Origin: Sulfitobacter faviae
GTDB taxonomy: Bacteria > Pseudomonadota > Alphaproteobacteria > Rhodobacterales > Rhodobacteraceae
NCBI RefSeq assembly: GCF_029870955.1
Contig: NZ_PGFQ01000002.1
Coordinates: forward strand, 124,001 to 188,000
DNA length: 64,000 nt
Reading direction: 5' to 3'
The notes beneath the pieces are model-generated. The model ran no database searches. It saw only the letters and a list, made by a program, of their open reading frames with translations, and was not told the origin of the DNA. Made by a program: the position numbers and the translations under genes. The number at the start of each line of letters is the position of its first letter. Within the stretch, counting starts at the first letter, position 1. This document shows, piece after piece, positions 37,636 to 47,222 of this stretch.

Positions 37636-38969
37636 CAATGCCCCTCCGGCCAAGGGTTGCGCAGCAGGCCGTCGTCGAACTGCATCTCTTGCAGATCGCC
37701 AATCACCTCAAGCCCCGGACGGTCGCGCAGTTCCGGCAGCATCGCCTCGGAGGCATAGAGATACTCAAGCTTCAGCGTGTTGGGGATGCGCAGCAGCCGG
37801 ACCTTGGTGATATCCTCGGCCCCGCAGGTCTTGACCGCCGTCTGGATCGCGGTGCGGTCGCAGGGCATGACCATCGGGATTTTTGACTGCTTCAACACTT
37901 GTGAGGTGATGGCATTGGCATAGACCGCCTCGCGGTCGAAGTCCTGCTCCAACCGCTGCGTGATCACATCCGCCCGCGCCGCGCCATTGCCGTTGCCATT
38001 GCTGCGCGGCGACAGGCCAAGCGCCACCAGCCGCGAGATATGCAGATGGACCTGCATCTTCTCGCTTGAAAACCGATGGGTGATATTGGGGTCCATCCCG
38101 GTGCCAGAGAACTCCTTGCCGATCTCATCCACCACCAGCACGTCCAGATCGCCCGAGGCCGAAGGCGCGTCCAGCGGCCCCAACGGCAGACGGGGCATGT
38201 TGCGCATCGCCTCTTGCAGATAGGGCGCTTCGGCCTCCAGCATCCCGTCGCTGTCGAGCGCCACAACCTGCGCCAGCCCATCATAGGCATTCTCAATCGT
38301 GCCGATGCCGAAAAGCACCTTGCAACGTTCCAGCTTCATCCGCGCCATTTTGGCCACGAAGATGCCGACGTTGTCGATGCCGCGCGAATGGCAGGTCTCG
38401 GCGCCCGATTGCTTGCCCAGCCCGATCGAGAGCATTTTGGCCAGCCCGCTTTCGTTCGGCGCGCGGAAAGAGGTATGCGGCTTGATCCGGTTGAACAGGA
38501 TAATCCCATCGGCGGCATTGGCGTGGCGGTCCATCCGCACCGACATGCCGTTGTCGAGCACGCCGATCTCATCGGTTTCCATCGAAGAGCGGATTTCGCA
38601 ACCGAGGCTCTCTTCGGTCACGCCCAGTTTCGCCAGCAGCGCGGTCTGCCCCTCTGCGGTGGCGCCGCCGTGGCTGCCCATGGCGGGCACGACAAAGGGA
38701 TGCGCCCCGCGCGCGCGGACCTCGGCCACGATGGCGGCCAGCAGTTCCGGCAGGTTCGCCAGCCCGCGGCTGCCTGCGGTGATGGCGATGGACATGCCCG
38801 GTTTGATCTTGCCTGCGCAATCGGCCTGCATCGCCTCCGCCACGGCGGCGCGCGGGTCGTCGATCTGGGTCGCGGCAAAGGTCTGACGGCAGAGCGCCAT
38901 GCGCGGCAGCGGCGTATCCTCGACCAGTTTCACATAGTTCGGTTTCATCTGCGCTGTCCCCTCTGACAT
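37635..38969 (-). CDS. LarA-like nickel-dependent 2-hydroxyacid racemase/epimerase (DUF2088)
   Basis: A 444-residue LarA family protein. By alignment with known LarA, catalytic and cofactor-binding positions appear as His100 (PAMGSHGG), His165 (RIKPHTSF), Lys178 (ESGLAKML) and His194 (ETCHSRG). The His-Lys spacing is longer than in lactate racemase, so it is a distinct subfamily. It lies between the UxaA-like dehydratase and larC. Context suggests it inverts C2 of a sugar acid or other 2-hydroxy acid rather than lactate (inference). ATG 38969 follows 2 bases after the previous stop. Confidence 0.87.
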   Translation of the reverse strand: MSEGTAQMKPNYVKLVEDTPLPRMALCRQTFAATQIDDPRAAVAEAMQADCAGKIKPGMSIAITAGSRGLANLPELLAAIVAEVRARGAHPFVVPAMGSHGGATAEGQTALLAKLGVTEESLGCEIRSSMETDEIGVLDNGMSVRMDRHANAADGIILFNRIKPHTSFRAPNESGLAKMLSIGLGKQSGAETCHSRGIDNVGIFVAKMARMKLERCKVLFGIGTIENAYDGLAQVVALDSDGMLEAEAPYLQEAMRNMPRLPLGPLDAPSASGDLDVLVVDEIGKEFSGTGMDPNITHRFSSEKMQVHLHISRLVALGLSPRSNGNGNGAARADVITQRLEQDFDREAVYANAITSQVLKQSKIPMVMPCDRTAIQTAVKTCGAEDITKVRLLRIPNTLKLEYLYASEAMLPELRDRPGLEVIGDLQEMQFDDGLLRNPWPEGH

Positions 38970-38971
38970 CG

Positions 38972-40518
38972 TTACCCCGTGACCCCAATCGGCCAAGGTG
39001 CGAATTCCTCTTCGCCCACGCCGAGCGCTTCGGACTTGCTTTGCTCCCCCGAGGCGATGGCGAGGATGCGCTCGAAGATCCTTTGCCCCAACTCCTCTAG
39101 GCTCTGCTCGCCGTCGATCACGGTGCCGCAGTTGATGTCCATATCGTCCTGCATCTTGGTGAACATCGGCGTGTTGGAGGCGAGTTTGATCGTCGGTGAG
39201 GGGTAAGAGCCAAAGCACGACCCGCGCCCGGTGGTAAAGCAGATCAGGTTCGCGCCCCCGCGATCTGCCCGGTGGCCGAGACGGGATCGAAGCCGGGCGT
39301 ATCCATGAAGACCAGCCCCTTTTGCGTCACGGGTTCGGCATAGCGGTAGACCTCCATCAGCCCCGTGCTGCCGCTTTTCTTGGCCCCGCCGAGCGATTTT
39401 TCCAGCACATTCGCCAGCCCGCCTGCCTGATTGCCGGGGCTGACAACGCCGTTGATCTGCGTGTCGCGGCCCTTGGTATAGTCCAGCCACCAATCCATGC
39501 GTTCGACCAGCTTGCGCCCCACCTCTTCACTGCGGGCGCGCCGGGTCAGGAGGTGTTCGACACCGAAAATCTCGGGCGTTTCCGAAAGGATCGCCGTGCC
39601 GCCGTTGCGCACGAGGATATCCGCCGCCGCCCCCAGTCCGGGGTTGGCCGAGAGCCCCGAAAGCCCGTCCGACCCGCCGCATTGCATCCCGATGGTGATA
39701 TGTTCCGCCGAACAGGGCGCGCGCCGGACGGCATTGGCCTGATCCAGCATTTCGCGCACCGCTTCTTTGCCTTCGGCAATCGCGCGGGCCGTGCCGCCGA
39801 CATGTTGCATGGTGACGCAGCGCAGCATCTTGCCCTCGGCCAACCCCTCCTCTTCAAAGAATTGGGCGAGGTTGTTGCGCTCGCAACCCAGCGAGAGGAC
39901 CACGGCCCCGGCCAGATTGGGGTGGCGGATATAGCCCGAGAGCGTGCGGCGCAGCAGGTCCATCGGCTCGCCCGTAAGCTCCATCCCGCAGCCGGATTCG
40001 TGGATGAAGGGGATCACCCCGTCGACATTCTCCCATGCCTCCATCCGCTCTTCGTCGAAGTAATTGGCGATCTTGCGCGCCACGGTGGCCGAGCAATTCA
40101 CTGTGACGAAAAGCCCGATGTAGTTGCGCGTGCCCACCCGGCCATTGGCGCGGCGGATGCCCATGAACTGGGCGCGCTCTTGCGGTGGCAGCAGCTTGGT
40201 CGGGGTATAATCGCGGGCAAAGGCATAGTCTTTGTCGACCGCGTCGAACTTGATGTTATGGCTGTGCAGCCAATCGCCTGCGGCGATCTCTACTGCCGCA
40301 TAGCCGATCACCGTGTCGAATTTCAGGATCGGCGCGCCGCGTTGGATCGGGCGGATCGCGATCTTGTGACCTTGGGGCGTATCGTGGTTGGCACGCAGCC
40401 CGTCTTGCGGCAATACCGCGCCACGGGGAACCGCCGCGGTTGCCACGACCACGTTATCCGTCGGTGACAGCAGCATCACCTTTGCGCGTCTGTCCTCTTG
40501 CATGGTCTGGCTGTCCAT
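38972..40518 (-). CDS. UxaA-family altronate/galactarate dehydratase-like protein (frameshifted)
   Basis: Dehydratase of about 515 residues with an N-terminal SAF domain (VMLLSPTDNVVVATAAVPRG) and the UxaA catalytic region. Key motifs are RVGTRNYIGLFVTVNCSATV, HESGCGMELTGEP, VLSLGCERNN, GMQCGGSDGLSGLSANPGLG and the C-terminal TTGRGSCFGS. The frame breaks at the C5 run 39255-39259 (G5 on the coding strand); one more G gives GQIAGGANLICFTTGRG through to the stop at 38972. It is the first gene of the operon with LarA and LarC, and diverges from the GntR gene. The substrate is a sugar acid, not defined further. Confidence 0.88.
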
Positions 40519-40575
40519 CGGATGCTCCCCCTCCCTCGGGTGTCGAAAAAACCGCTTCGGTAAGATGTCATTAAC

Positions 40576-40585
40576 TGATATATTA
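40576..40585. promoter_or_regulatory. GntR-type operator motif, copy 1
   Basis: TGATATATTA, an imperfect palindrome in the divergent gap between the dehydratase (start 40518) and the GntR gene (start 40612). The identical 10-mer lies at 44823-44832 in the next divergent promoter, suggesting one regulator for both. Confidence 0.6.
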
Positions 40586-40611
40586 GATTTAACAGCTATG
40601 GAAGAGCCCGC

Positions 40612-41388
40612 ATGACCGCATCGAAGAAACCCGCCGCGCAGAGCGCACAGACCCTTGCCAAAAGCATCCTTGGCGGTGGGGCCGACTTGGGTATGTTTGA
40701 GGGCGGGCCGACGGGACGCGGGGTTTACGCCACCCTGCGCGATCAGATCGTGAGGCTGGACCTGCCGCCCGGCACGCCGCTGTTGCGCGCCGAACTGGCC
40801 GAGACCCATGGCGTCAGCCTGACGCCGCTGCGCGATGCGCTGCAACAGTTGGCCAAAGAAGGGCTGGTCAAGATCTACCCGCAATCGCGCACGCTGGTCA
40901 CACCGATCGACATGTCGGCGATCCGCGAGGCGCAGTTCATGCGCATCGCGCTTGAGACCGAGGTCGTGCGCCGTTTGGCCGATGAGATCGCGCCCGAAGC
41001 CCTCACCCGTCTGCGCAGCATCGTCGCCTTGCAAAGCAGCATCTCGGACCAACCCGGCGATGTGCCGACCTTTCAGGAATTGGACGAGGTGTTTCACCAG
41101 ACCCTCTTCGTGGCGGCGGGCCATGTGCAAAGCCAGCGCATCATGCGCAGTCATGCGGGCCACTTGGAACGCCTGCGCCGCCTGCATCTGGACGACATTG
41201 ATGAGGCCGGGCGCATTCTGAACAACAAGGACGTGATCGCCGGCCACAGCCGCATCCTCGATGGGATCGAAGCGGGCGATGCGCCCGCGGCGATGGAGGC
41301 ACTGCGCCAGCACCTGCAACGCACCGTCGACCGGATGACCGAGAAACGGGCGGCTTTCCCGGAGTATTTCACCCCGGAAAAGCCCTGA
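40612..41388 (+). CDS. GntR/FadR-family transcriptional regulator (FCD)
   Basis: A 258-residue regulator with an unusually long N-terminal tail of about 35 residues before the winged helix. The HTH is LRAELAETHGVSLTPLRDAL, and the FCD ligand domain follows, with ELDEVFHQTLFVAAGH carrying a metal-binding His. It is divergent from the dehydratase-LarA-LarC operon and convergent with the RraA gene. Shared operator-like 10-mers in front of both flanking divergons make it the likely local regulator, with a sugar acid as ligand. Confidence 0.88.
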   Translation: MTASKKPAAQSAQTLAKSILGGGADLGMFEGGPTGRGVYATLRDQIVRLDLPPGTPLLRAELAETHGVSLTPLRDALQQLAKEGLVKIYPQSRTLVTPIDMSAIREAQFMRIALETEVVRRLADEIAPEALTRLRSIVALQSSISDQPGDVPTFQELDEVFHQTLFVAAGHVQSQRIMRSHAGHLERLRRLHLDDIDEAGRILNNKDVIAGHSRILDGIEAGDAPAAMEALRQHLQRTVDRMTEKRAAFPEYFTPEKP

Positions 41389-41389
41389 T

Positions 41390-42100
41390 TCAGCGGTTGT
41401 TGGCCTTGCGCCACGCGGCGAACTTATCAAGATTCTCTTGCTTGGTGCCGGGGTAGAGCCCGATGATCCCGGCGCCATCCTTGACCTGCTCCACCACGAA
41501 ATCCTCATAGGCGGTCATCTCGACAGCCTCATCTGCCACCTCTTCGGCGATATCCGCGGGGATGATGATCACGCAGTCGTCGTCGCCCACCACGATATCA
41601 CCGGGAAAGACGGGGGCATCGCCGCAGCCCACGGGGCAGTTGATCTCAATCGCCTCATGCAGCGTCAGGTTCGTAGGGCTGGAGGGGCGCGCGTGATAGG
41701 CGGGGATCTCAAGCGCGCCGATGGTCGCCGCATCGCGCAAGCCCCCGTCGGTCACCACACCCGCCGCGCCGCGCATCATCAGCCGTGTGATCAGGATGTC
41801 ACCGGCGCTTGCCGCGCGGGCATCCTTGCGGCTGTCCATTACCAGCACATGGCCCTCGGGGCAGGTCTCGATCGCGACGCGCTGCGGATGCTCGGGATTG
41901 CGGAATTCGACCAATTGGTTGCGGTCTTCGCGGGCAGGCATATAGCGCAGGGTAAAGGCGGGGCCGACCATGTTGCGCCCCTTGGCGGCAACCGGACCGA
42001 CCCCCTGCACCACCTGATTGCGCAGCCCGCGCTTGTACAGCGCCGTCGCCAATGTCGCGACCGAGACCGCTTGAAGTTTCTCGCGTAGTTCGGGGCTCAT
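41390..42100 (-). CDS. RraA/4-hydroxy-4-methyl-2-oxoglutarate aldolase family protein
   Basis: A 236-residue RraA-fold protein. The family metal/substrate motif is RGAAGVVTDGGLRDAATI, with GDDDCVIIIPADIAEEV later. In catabolic operons such proteins act as aldolases or decarboxylases on 2-oxo acids, not as RNase E inhibitors. I chose ATG 42100, which overlaps the stop of the DHDPS-family gene by 4 bases, over an upstream start at 42202 lying inside that gene. It is the last gene of the three-gene operon. Confidence 0.85.
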   Translation of the reverse strand: MSPELREKLQAVSVATLATALYKRGLRNQVVQGVGPVAAKGRNMVGPAFTLRYMPAREDRNQLVEFRNPEHPQRVAIETCPEGHVLVMDSRKDARAASAGDILITRLMMRGAAGVVTDGGLRDAATIGALEIPAYHARPSSPTNLTLHEAIEINCPVGCGDAPVFPGDIVVGDDDCVIIIPADIAEEVADEAVEMTAYEDFVVEQVKDGAGIIGLYPGTKQENLDKFAAWRKANNR

Positions 42101-43008
42101 GCCGCCTCTCCCTTCAGTTGATTGTCTTTCAAGAATTGATCCAGCACCGCCTGCTGCTGTTCCGTCAGCGGCCATGCGGAAGGCGGGCGCGTGGGGCCGC
42201 AATCCTGTCCGATGGCCATAAGGGCGGCTTTGACGCCGGTGACATTGGTGCCGTTATGCTCTTCCGCGCGGATGTCCTCAAAGGCGCGCATCCCGGCGAT
42301 GAGGCGGTTCGCTTCGCCGTAGTTGCCTGCGTCGAGTGCCGCGTGGATGGCGACCGAGCGCTCGGGCCAGACGTTGATAAGGCCCGAGGTGAAGCCCCGC
42401 GCCCCCACGGCATAGAGCGGCGGCGCCCAGACCTCGGCCAGACCGCCGACCCAGACGATATCTTTTGGCGCAGCTTCGATCGCGCGGGCAAGGTTCAAGG
42501 GGTTCGGCGTGGCCCATTTGACGCCCTTCACCCCGTCGACCTCGCACAGTCGCGCGATGCCCTCGGGCCCCATCGCGTCATTGCGCAGGTACAGCATCAC
42601 CGGCAGCCCGCCCGAGGCATCGCGCACCGCATGCACATAGTCGACCGTACCACGGGGAGAGACGAAGGGATCGGGCGGTTGGTGGATCATCAGCGCATCC
42701 GCCCCCGCCTCGGCGCTTGCCTTGGCCAGCGCACAGGCATCGCGAATGCCGCGCCCGACCCCTGCAAGCAGCGGCGCGCGCCCATCGACCATCTGCGCCA
42801 CCTCGCGCACCATGGTGCAGGCCTCGTCATTGGTCAGCGCGTAATATTCGCCGGTATTGCCGTTCACCACCGGGATATGCACCCCGGCGGCAAGCGCGCG
42901 GTTAATGATCGGCCCCAGCTTGCGCGGCGCGATCTCTCCGCCCGGGTCATAGGGCGTCACGAGGATGCCCGAGATGCCGGTAAGCGCTTTCGAAAGATCA
43001 TGTGTCAT
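42097..43008 (-). CDS. Dihydrodipicolinate synthase family protein (sugar-acid lyase or dehydratase)
   Basis: A 303-residue Schiff-base lyase. It has the family motif PVVNGNTGEYYALTNDE, Tyr in LPVMLYLRN and the Schiff-base Lys in GVKGVKWATPNPLNLA. Placed directly after an arabinonate-type dehydratase, it probably acts on 2-keto-3-deoxy-pentonate or -hexonate. It would either dehydrate it to 2-oxoglutarate semialdehyde (as AraD does in the nonphosphorylative arabinose route) or cleave it as an aldolase. The KGSADH at 45682 favours the first. Confidence 0.85.
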   Translation of the reverse strand: MTHDLSKALTGISGILVTPYDPGGEIAPRKLGPIINRALAAGVHIPVVNGNTGEYYALTNDEACTMVREVAQMVDGRAPLLAGVGRGIRDACALAKASAEAGADALMIHQPPDPFVSPRGTVDYVHAVRDASGGLPVMLYLRNDAMGPEGIARLCEVDGVKGVKWATPNPLNLARAIEAAPKDIVWVGGLAEVWAPPLYAVGARGFTSGLINVWPERSVAIHAALDAGNYGEANRLIAGMRAFEDIRAEEHNGTNVTGVKAALMAIGQDCGPTRPPSAWPLTEQQQAVLDQFLKDNQLKGEAA

Positions 43009-43020
43009 TGCCAGCCCCTC

Positions 43021-44762
43021 TCAGAAGATATCCGGCTCGCCCGCCGCTTGGCCGAAGGCCGCGGTGAGGTAGTCGAAGTCGCAGCCCTGATCGGCCTGCC
43101 CCACATGGCGCTGGAACATATAGCCCCACCCCCGCTCGAACCGCGGCTCGGGCGCTTTCCACGCAGCGCGGCGGGCGGCGAGTTCGTCCTCATCCACCAG
43201 CATGTCGAGGGTCCGCGCCTCAAGATCCATGCGCACGATGTCCCCCGTCTTCAGCAGCGCCAGCGGCCCGCCCACGAAAGACTCCGGCGCGACATGCAGG
43301 ATGCAAGCGCCGTAAGAGGTGCCCGACATCCGCGCATCCGAGATCCGCAGCATGTCACGGTGCCCCTGTTTCAGCAGCGCCTTGGGCATCGGCAGCATCC
43401 CCCATTCCGGCATCCCCGGCCCGCCCTGCGGACCGGCGTTGCGCAGCACCAGCACATGGTCGGGCGTCACATCGAGGTTTTCGTCGTCGATGGCGGCTTT
43501 CATCTCGGGGTAGCTGTCAAAGACCAACGCCGGGCCTTCGTGGTGGTGGAACTTCGGATCGCAGGCCGCCGGTTTGATCACCGCGCCATTGGGGCAAAGG
43601 TTGCCCTTGAGCACGGCAAGCGAGCCTTCCTTATAGACCGGGTTCGACAGGGGCCGGATCACGTCGTCATTATAGACAGGCGCATTCGCGATCCCTTCTT
43701 CCAGCGGTTTGCCGGTGCAGGTGATGGCCGACCGGTCAAGCTTGTCGCCCAACTGGTCCATCAGCGCCCGCAGCCCGCCCGCGAAGTAGAAATCCTCCAT
43801 CAGATATTCGCTGCTGCCCAAGGGCCGGATATTGGCAATCAGCGGCGTGATGCGGCCCAGAGCGTCGAGATCGCTCAACTCCAGCGCCACCCCGGCGCGG
43901 CGCGCCATGGCCAAGAGATGCACCACCGCATTGGTCGAACAGCCCGTCGCCATGGCCACCGTCGCCGCGTTTTGCACGGCGGCGGGGGTGATGATCTTGT
44001 CGGGCGTCAGGTCCTCCCAAACCATATCGACAATGCGCCGCCCGCAAGAGGCGCTCATCCGTTTGTGCCCCGCATCCGCAGCGGGGATCGAGGTCGCCCC
44101 CGGCAGGGTCAGCCCCATCGCCTCGGCAATCGCGGTCATGGTGGAGGCGGTGCCCATCGTCATGCAATGCCCGTAGGACCGCGCAATGCCGCCTTCGACG
44201 CCAACCCATTCCTCGGCCGAGATCGTGCCCGCGCGGCGTTCGTCCCAGAACTTCCAGGCGTCCGAGCCAGAGCCAAGCGCCCGCCCCGCGTAATTGCCGC
44301 GCAGCATCGGCCCCGCGGGCAAAAAGATGAACGGCACGCCTGCGCTGATCGCGCCCATGGTCAGCCCCGGCGTGGACTTGTCACAGCCCCCATGAGCACC
44401 ACACCGTCAAGCGGGTGCGAGCGGATCGTCTCTTCGGTCTCCATCGCGATCATATTGCGGTAGAGCATCGAAGTCGGCTTGGTGAAGCTCTCGTCGATCG
44501 AGATCGTCGGGATCTCAAGCCCCAGCCCGCCGGCCTGCGCGATTCCCTTCTTCACGTCCTCCGCGCGGTCGCGGAAATGAAGGTGGCAGGGGTTCATCTC
44601 GGACCAAGTGTTCAGGATGCCGATCACCGGGCGGCCTTCCCAATCCTCGGGGCCCAGACCCATCTGCATCATGCGCGACCGATGGCCAAAGCTGCGCAGA
44701 TCGTCGGGGGCGAACCAGCGCGCGCTGCGCAGCTGATCGGCGGTTTTCTTGGTCTCGGTCAT
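43021..44762 (-). CDS. L-arabinonate dehydratase-type IlvD/Edd dehydratase (frameshifted)
   Basis: Dehydratase of about 580 residues converting an aldonate to its 2-keto-3-deoxy acid. After correcting the frame, cysteines fall at 59 (MNPCHLHF), 127 (LMGGCDKS) and 200 (SYGHCMTMG), matching the [2Fe-2S] ligands known for L-arabinonate dehydratase. A DARMSGTSYG segment carries the catalytic-Ser region. The frame breaks at the C5 run 44387-44391 (G5 on the coding strand), right at Cys127. It heads the minus-strand operon with the DHDPS-family and RraA genes. The actual aldonate may be L-arabinonate, D-fuconate or D-galactonate. Confidence 0.9.
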
Positions 44763-44822
44763 GGATTCCTCGCCAGCTAAAACATCATCACAAAAAGGTT
44801 GGAAAACACATCTTGCTCGAAT

Positions 44823-44840
44823 TGATATATTACCGTATCA
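44823..44840. promoter_or_regulatory. GntR-type operator motif, copy 2
   Basis: TGATATATTA at 44823-44832, identical to 40576-40585, continuing into CCGTATCA so that TGATA and TATCA form an inverted pair. It sits between the divergent dehydratase (start 44762) and aldolase (start 44880) genes. Confidence 0.6.
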
Positions 44841-44879
44841 CCCCAATTGTCGATACCATTTGAGGGAGGAGCCGCGAAA

Positions 44880-45679
44880 ATGTCGGGAAAACCACTGAAA
44901 CAAACGCTCCGCCCCAGCAGCCGCCTGTCGGGCTTTTGGCTCTCGCTCTGCTCTCCTACGGTGACCGAGATCGCGGCGGGCAGCGGGATCGACTGGCTGT
45001 TGTTGGATATGGAGCATGCGCCCAACGATCTCAGCCAAATCACCGACCATCTGCGCGCGGCAGGCAGTGCCAATCCCGATGCGCAGATGATTGTGCGCCT
45101 GCCGTCCTCGGACCAGACGATGACCAAACGGCTGCTGGATATCGGCGTGCGCAATCTGATGTTCCCGATGATCCAGACTGCCGAGGCCGCCCGCCAAGCC
45201 GTATCATGGACCCGCTACCCGCCCGAAGGGCTGCGCGGCATCTCGGCCACGATCCGCGCCAATGATTACGCGCGGCAAACCGATTACCTCAGCACCTATG
45301 CAGAGGCGCAATGCGTGATCGTGCAGGTCGAAACCCCGAAGCGGTGGCCGAAATTCCCGCCATCGCCGCCGTGCCGGGGGTGGATGCGATCTTTATCGGG
45401 CCGGGAGATCTATCCTCCGCGATGGGCCATACCGGCAACCCGATGCACCCCGATGTCCAAGAGAAGATCCGTGAGGCGGTCGCGGCCATCCATGCCGCCG
45501 GGCTGCCTGCGGGCATCCTCGGCTATGGTGCCGATCTTGCGCAACGGTACTTTGATGAGGGTATCGAATTCGTCGCCATCGCGGGCGACGCTTGGCTGCT
45601 CACGCGGCAGATGGATGCGTTGGTGCAGACCATGGCGCGGCCCTCCCCCACTTTGACACAGCAAACCCATAAGGATTGA
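44880..45679 (+). CDS. HpcH/HpaI-family aldolase (frameshifted)
   Basis: Class II pyruvate aldolase of about 266 residues. It has SGIDWLLLDMEHAPND with the catalytic His, MFPMIQTAEAARQAVSWTRYP, and the metal-ligand segment VQVETP-EAVAEI followed by VDAIFIGPGDLSSAMG. The frame breaks at the C4 run 45334-45337; one more C restores EAVAEIPAIAAVPG. ATG 44880 follows GGGAGGAG. It would cleave a 2-keto-3-deoxy acid to pyruvate and an aldehyde, or a related keto acid. It starts the plus-strand operon with KGSADH and a hydroxyacid dehydrogenase. Confidence 0.88.
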
Positions 45680-45681
45680 TC

Positions 45682-47222
45682 ATGACCGCGGACAGCAAGA
45701 GATTTCACCCCCACGGCAAACATCTGATCGCCGGCGAATGGGTCGGCGGCGGAGAGACCTTCGCCAATTCCCCCGCCACCGGCGAAAGCGACCAATTCCA
45801 AAGCGGCACCCCGGCCCATGTGGACCGTGCCTGCCAAGCGGCGGAGGAGGCCTTTTGGTCCTACGCCTATGCCAGCCGCGAGACCCGCGCCGCCTTCCTC
45901 GACACCATCGCGGATGAGATGGAGGCCCGAGCCGAGACCATTACCGAGATCGGCACCCGCGAATCCGGCCTGCCCGAAGCCCGCCTTCAGGGCGAGCGGG
46001 GGCGGACAACCGGGCAGCTTCGCCTCTTTGCCGATCACATCCGCAAAGGCGCGCATCTGGACCGGCGCGTTGACGGCGCCCTGCCCGAACGCCAACCAAT
46101 GCCGCGCCCCGACATCCGCATGATCCAGCGCCCCATCGGGCCGGTCGCGGTCTTCGGCGCGTCGAACTTCCCGCTGGCCTTCTCTACCGCGGGCGGCGAC
46201 ACCGCCGCGGCGCTGGCGGCGGGCTGCCCAGTCGTGGTCAAAGGCCACTCCGCCCACCCCGGCACGGGGGAGATCGTTGCCGAAGCGATCCACGCGGCGA
46301 TCCAGAAATGCGGCATCCACCCCGGCGTCTTCTCTCTGATCCACGCCAACAGCCGCGAGGTGGGGCAGACGCTGGTGCAGCATCCGCTCATCAAGGCCGT
46401 GGGCTTTACCGGATCGCTCGGCGGGGGGCGCGCGCTCTTTGATCTTTGCGCCCAACGCCCCGAGCCGATCCCCTTCTTTGGCGAGTTGGGCTCGGTGAAC
46501 CCGATGTTCGTTTTGGCCGATGCCGCCCGCAATCGGGGCGCTGAGATCGGCGCGGGCTGGGCCGGCTCGCTGACCATGGGCGCGGGGCAGTTCTGCACCA
46601 ACCCCGGCATCGCGGTCGTGGCCAAAGGGGCCGAAGGCGATGCATTCGTCGCCGCCGCGAAAGAGGCGCTTGAGCAGGTCGGCCCGCAGGTCATGCTGAC
46701 CGACGGCATCGCCAAAGCCTACCGCGACGGCAAGGAACGTTTCACCGGGCGCAACGCCGTCCGCGCACTGGTCAGCAACGACAGCGAAGGCCGCGCCGCC
46801 CAGCCGAACTTGTTTGAAACCGACGCCGATACCTACCTGCAAGACCACGCGCTTGGGGAGGAGGTCTTTGGCCCCTTGGGTCTGGTGCTGCGGGTGTCCT
46901 CGGGCGATGAGATGCAAGAGCTCGCCAAAGGGTTCGAGGGGCAATTGACCGCGACGCTCCAGATGGACGAAGGCGACACCGACGCCGCCAAGGCGCTGAT
47001 GCCCATTCTTGAGCGCAAGGCGGGCCGGGTGTTGGTGAACGGTTTCCCCACCGGGGTCGAGGTTTGTGACGCCATGGTGCATGGCGGCCCCTACCCGGCC
47101 TCCACCAACTTCGGCGCGACCTCTGTCGGCACCATGGCGATCCGCCGCTTCCTGCGACCCGTGTCCTACCAAAACCTGCCCGAGGCGCTATTGCCCGAAG
47201 ACCTGCGCGGGCTTCGGCATGA
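45682..47222 (+). CDS. Alpha-ketoglutarate semialdehyde dehydrogenase, second paralogue (frameshifted at the end)
   Basis: Aldehyde dehydrogenase of about 513 residues, closely related over its full length to the one at 688. Catalytic Glu lies in FFGELGSVNPMF and Cys in GQFCTNPG. I chose ATG 45682 over TTG 45676. The frame runs into the next gene unless one G is added at 47209-47211. With it, the protein ends LPEDLRGASA and the stop forms ATGA with the next gene's ATG, the spacing expected for a coupled operon. It oxidises the semialdehyde from the aldonate pathway to 2-oxoglutarate. Confidence 0.9.

Noticed and set aside
39244..41508. Long minus-strand open frame extending the UxaA-like protein by about 330 residues at its N-terminus
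   Set aside because: The extension lies antisense to the GntR gene at 40612-41388 and has no family similarity; the SAF domain and a ribosome binding site support the start at 40518.
41390..42100. RNase E inhibitor RraA
   Set aside because: The protein has the aldolase-type GGLRD motif and sits in a sugar-acid operon; related catabolic proteins are 2-oxo acid aldolases.
42052..44463. An 803-residue plus-strand open frame
   Set aside because: It is antisense to the DHDPS-family and dehydratase genes, has a composition rich in Arg, His and Ala typical of shadow frames in GC-rich DNA, and shows no domain.
45523..47172. A 549-residue minus-strand open frame
   Set aside because: Antisense shadow of the second KGSADH; the plus-strand protein has catalytic residues and full family length.
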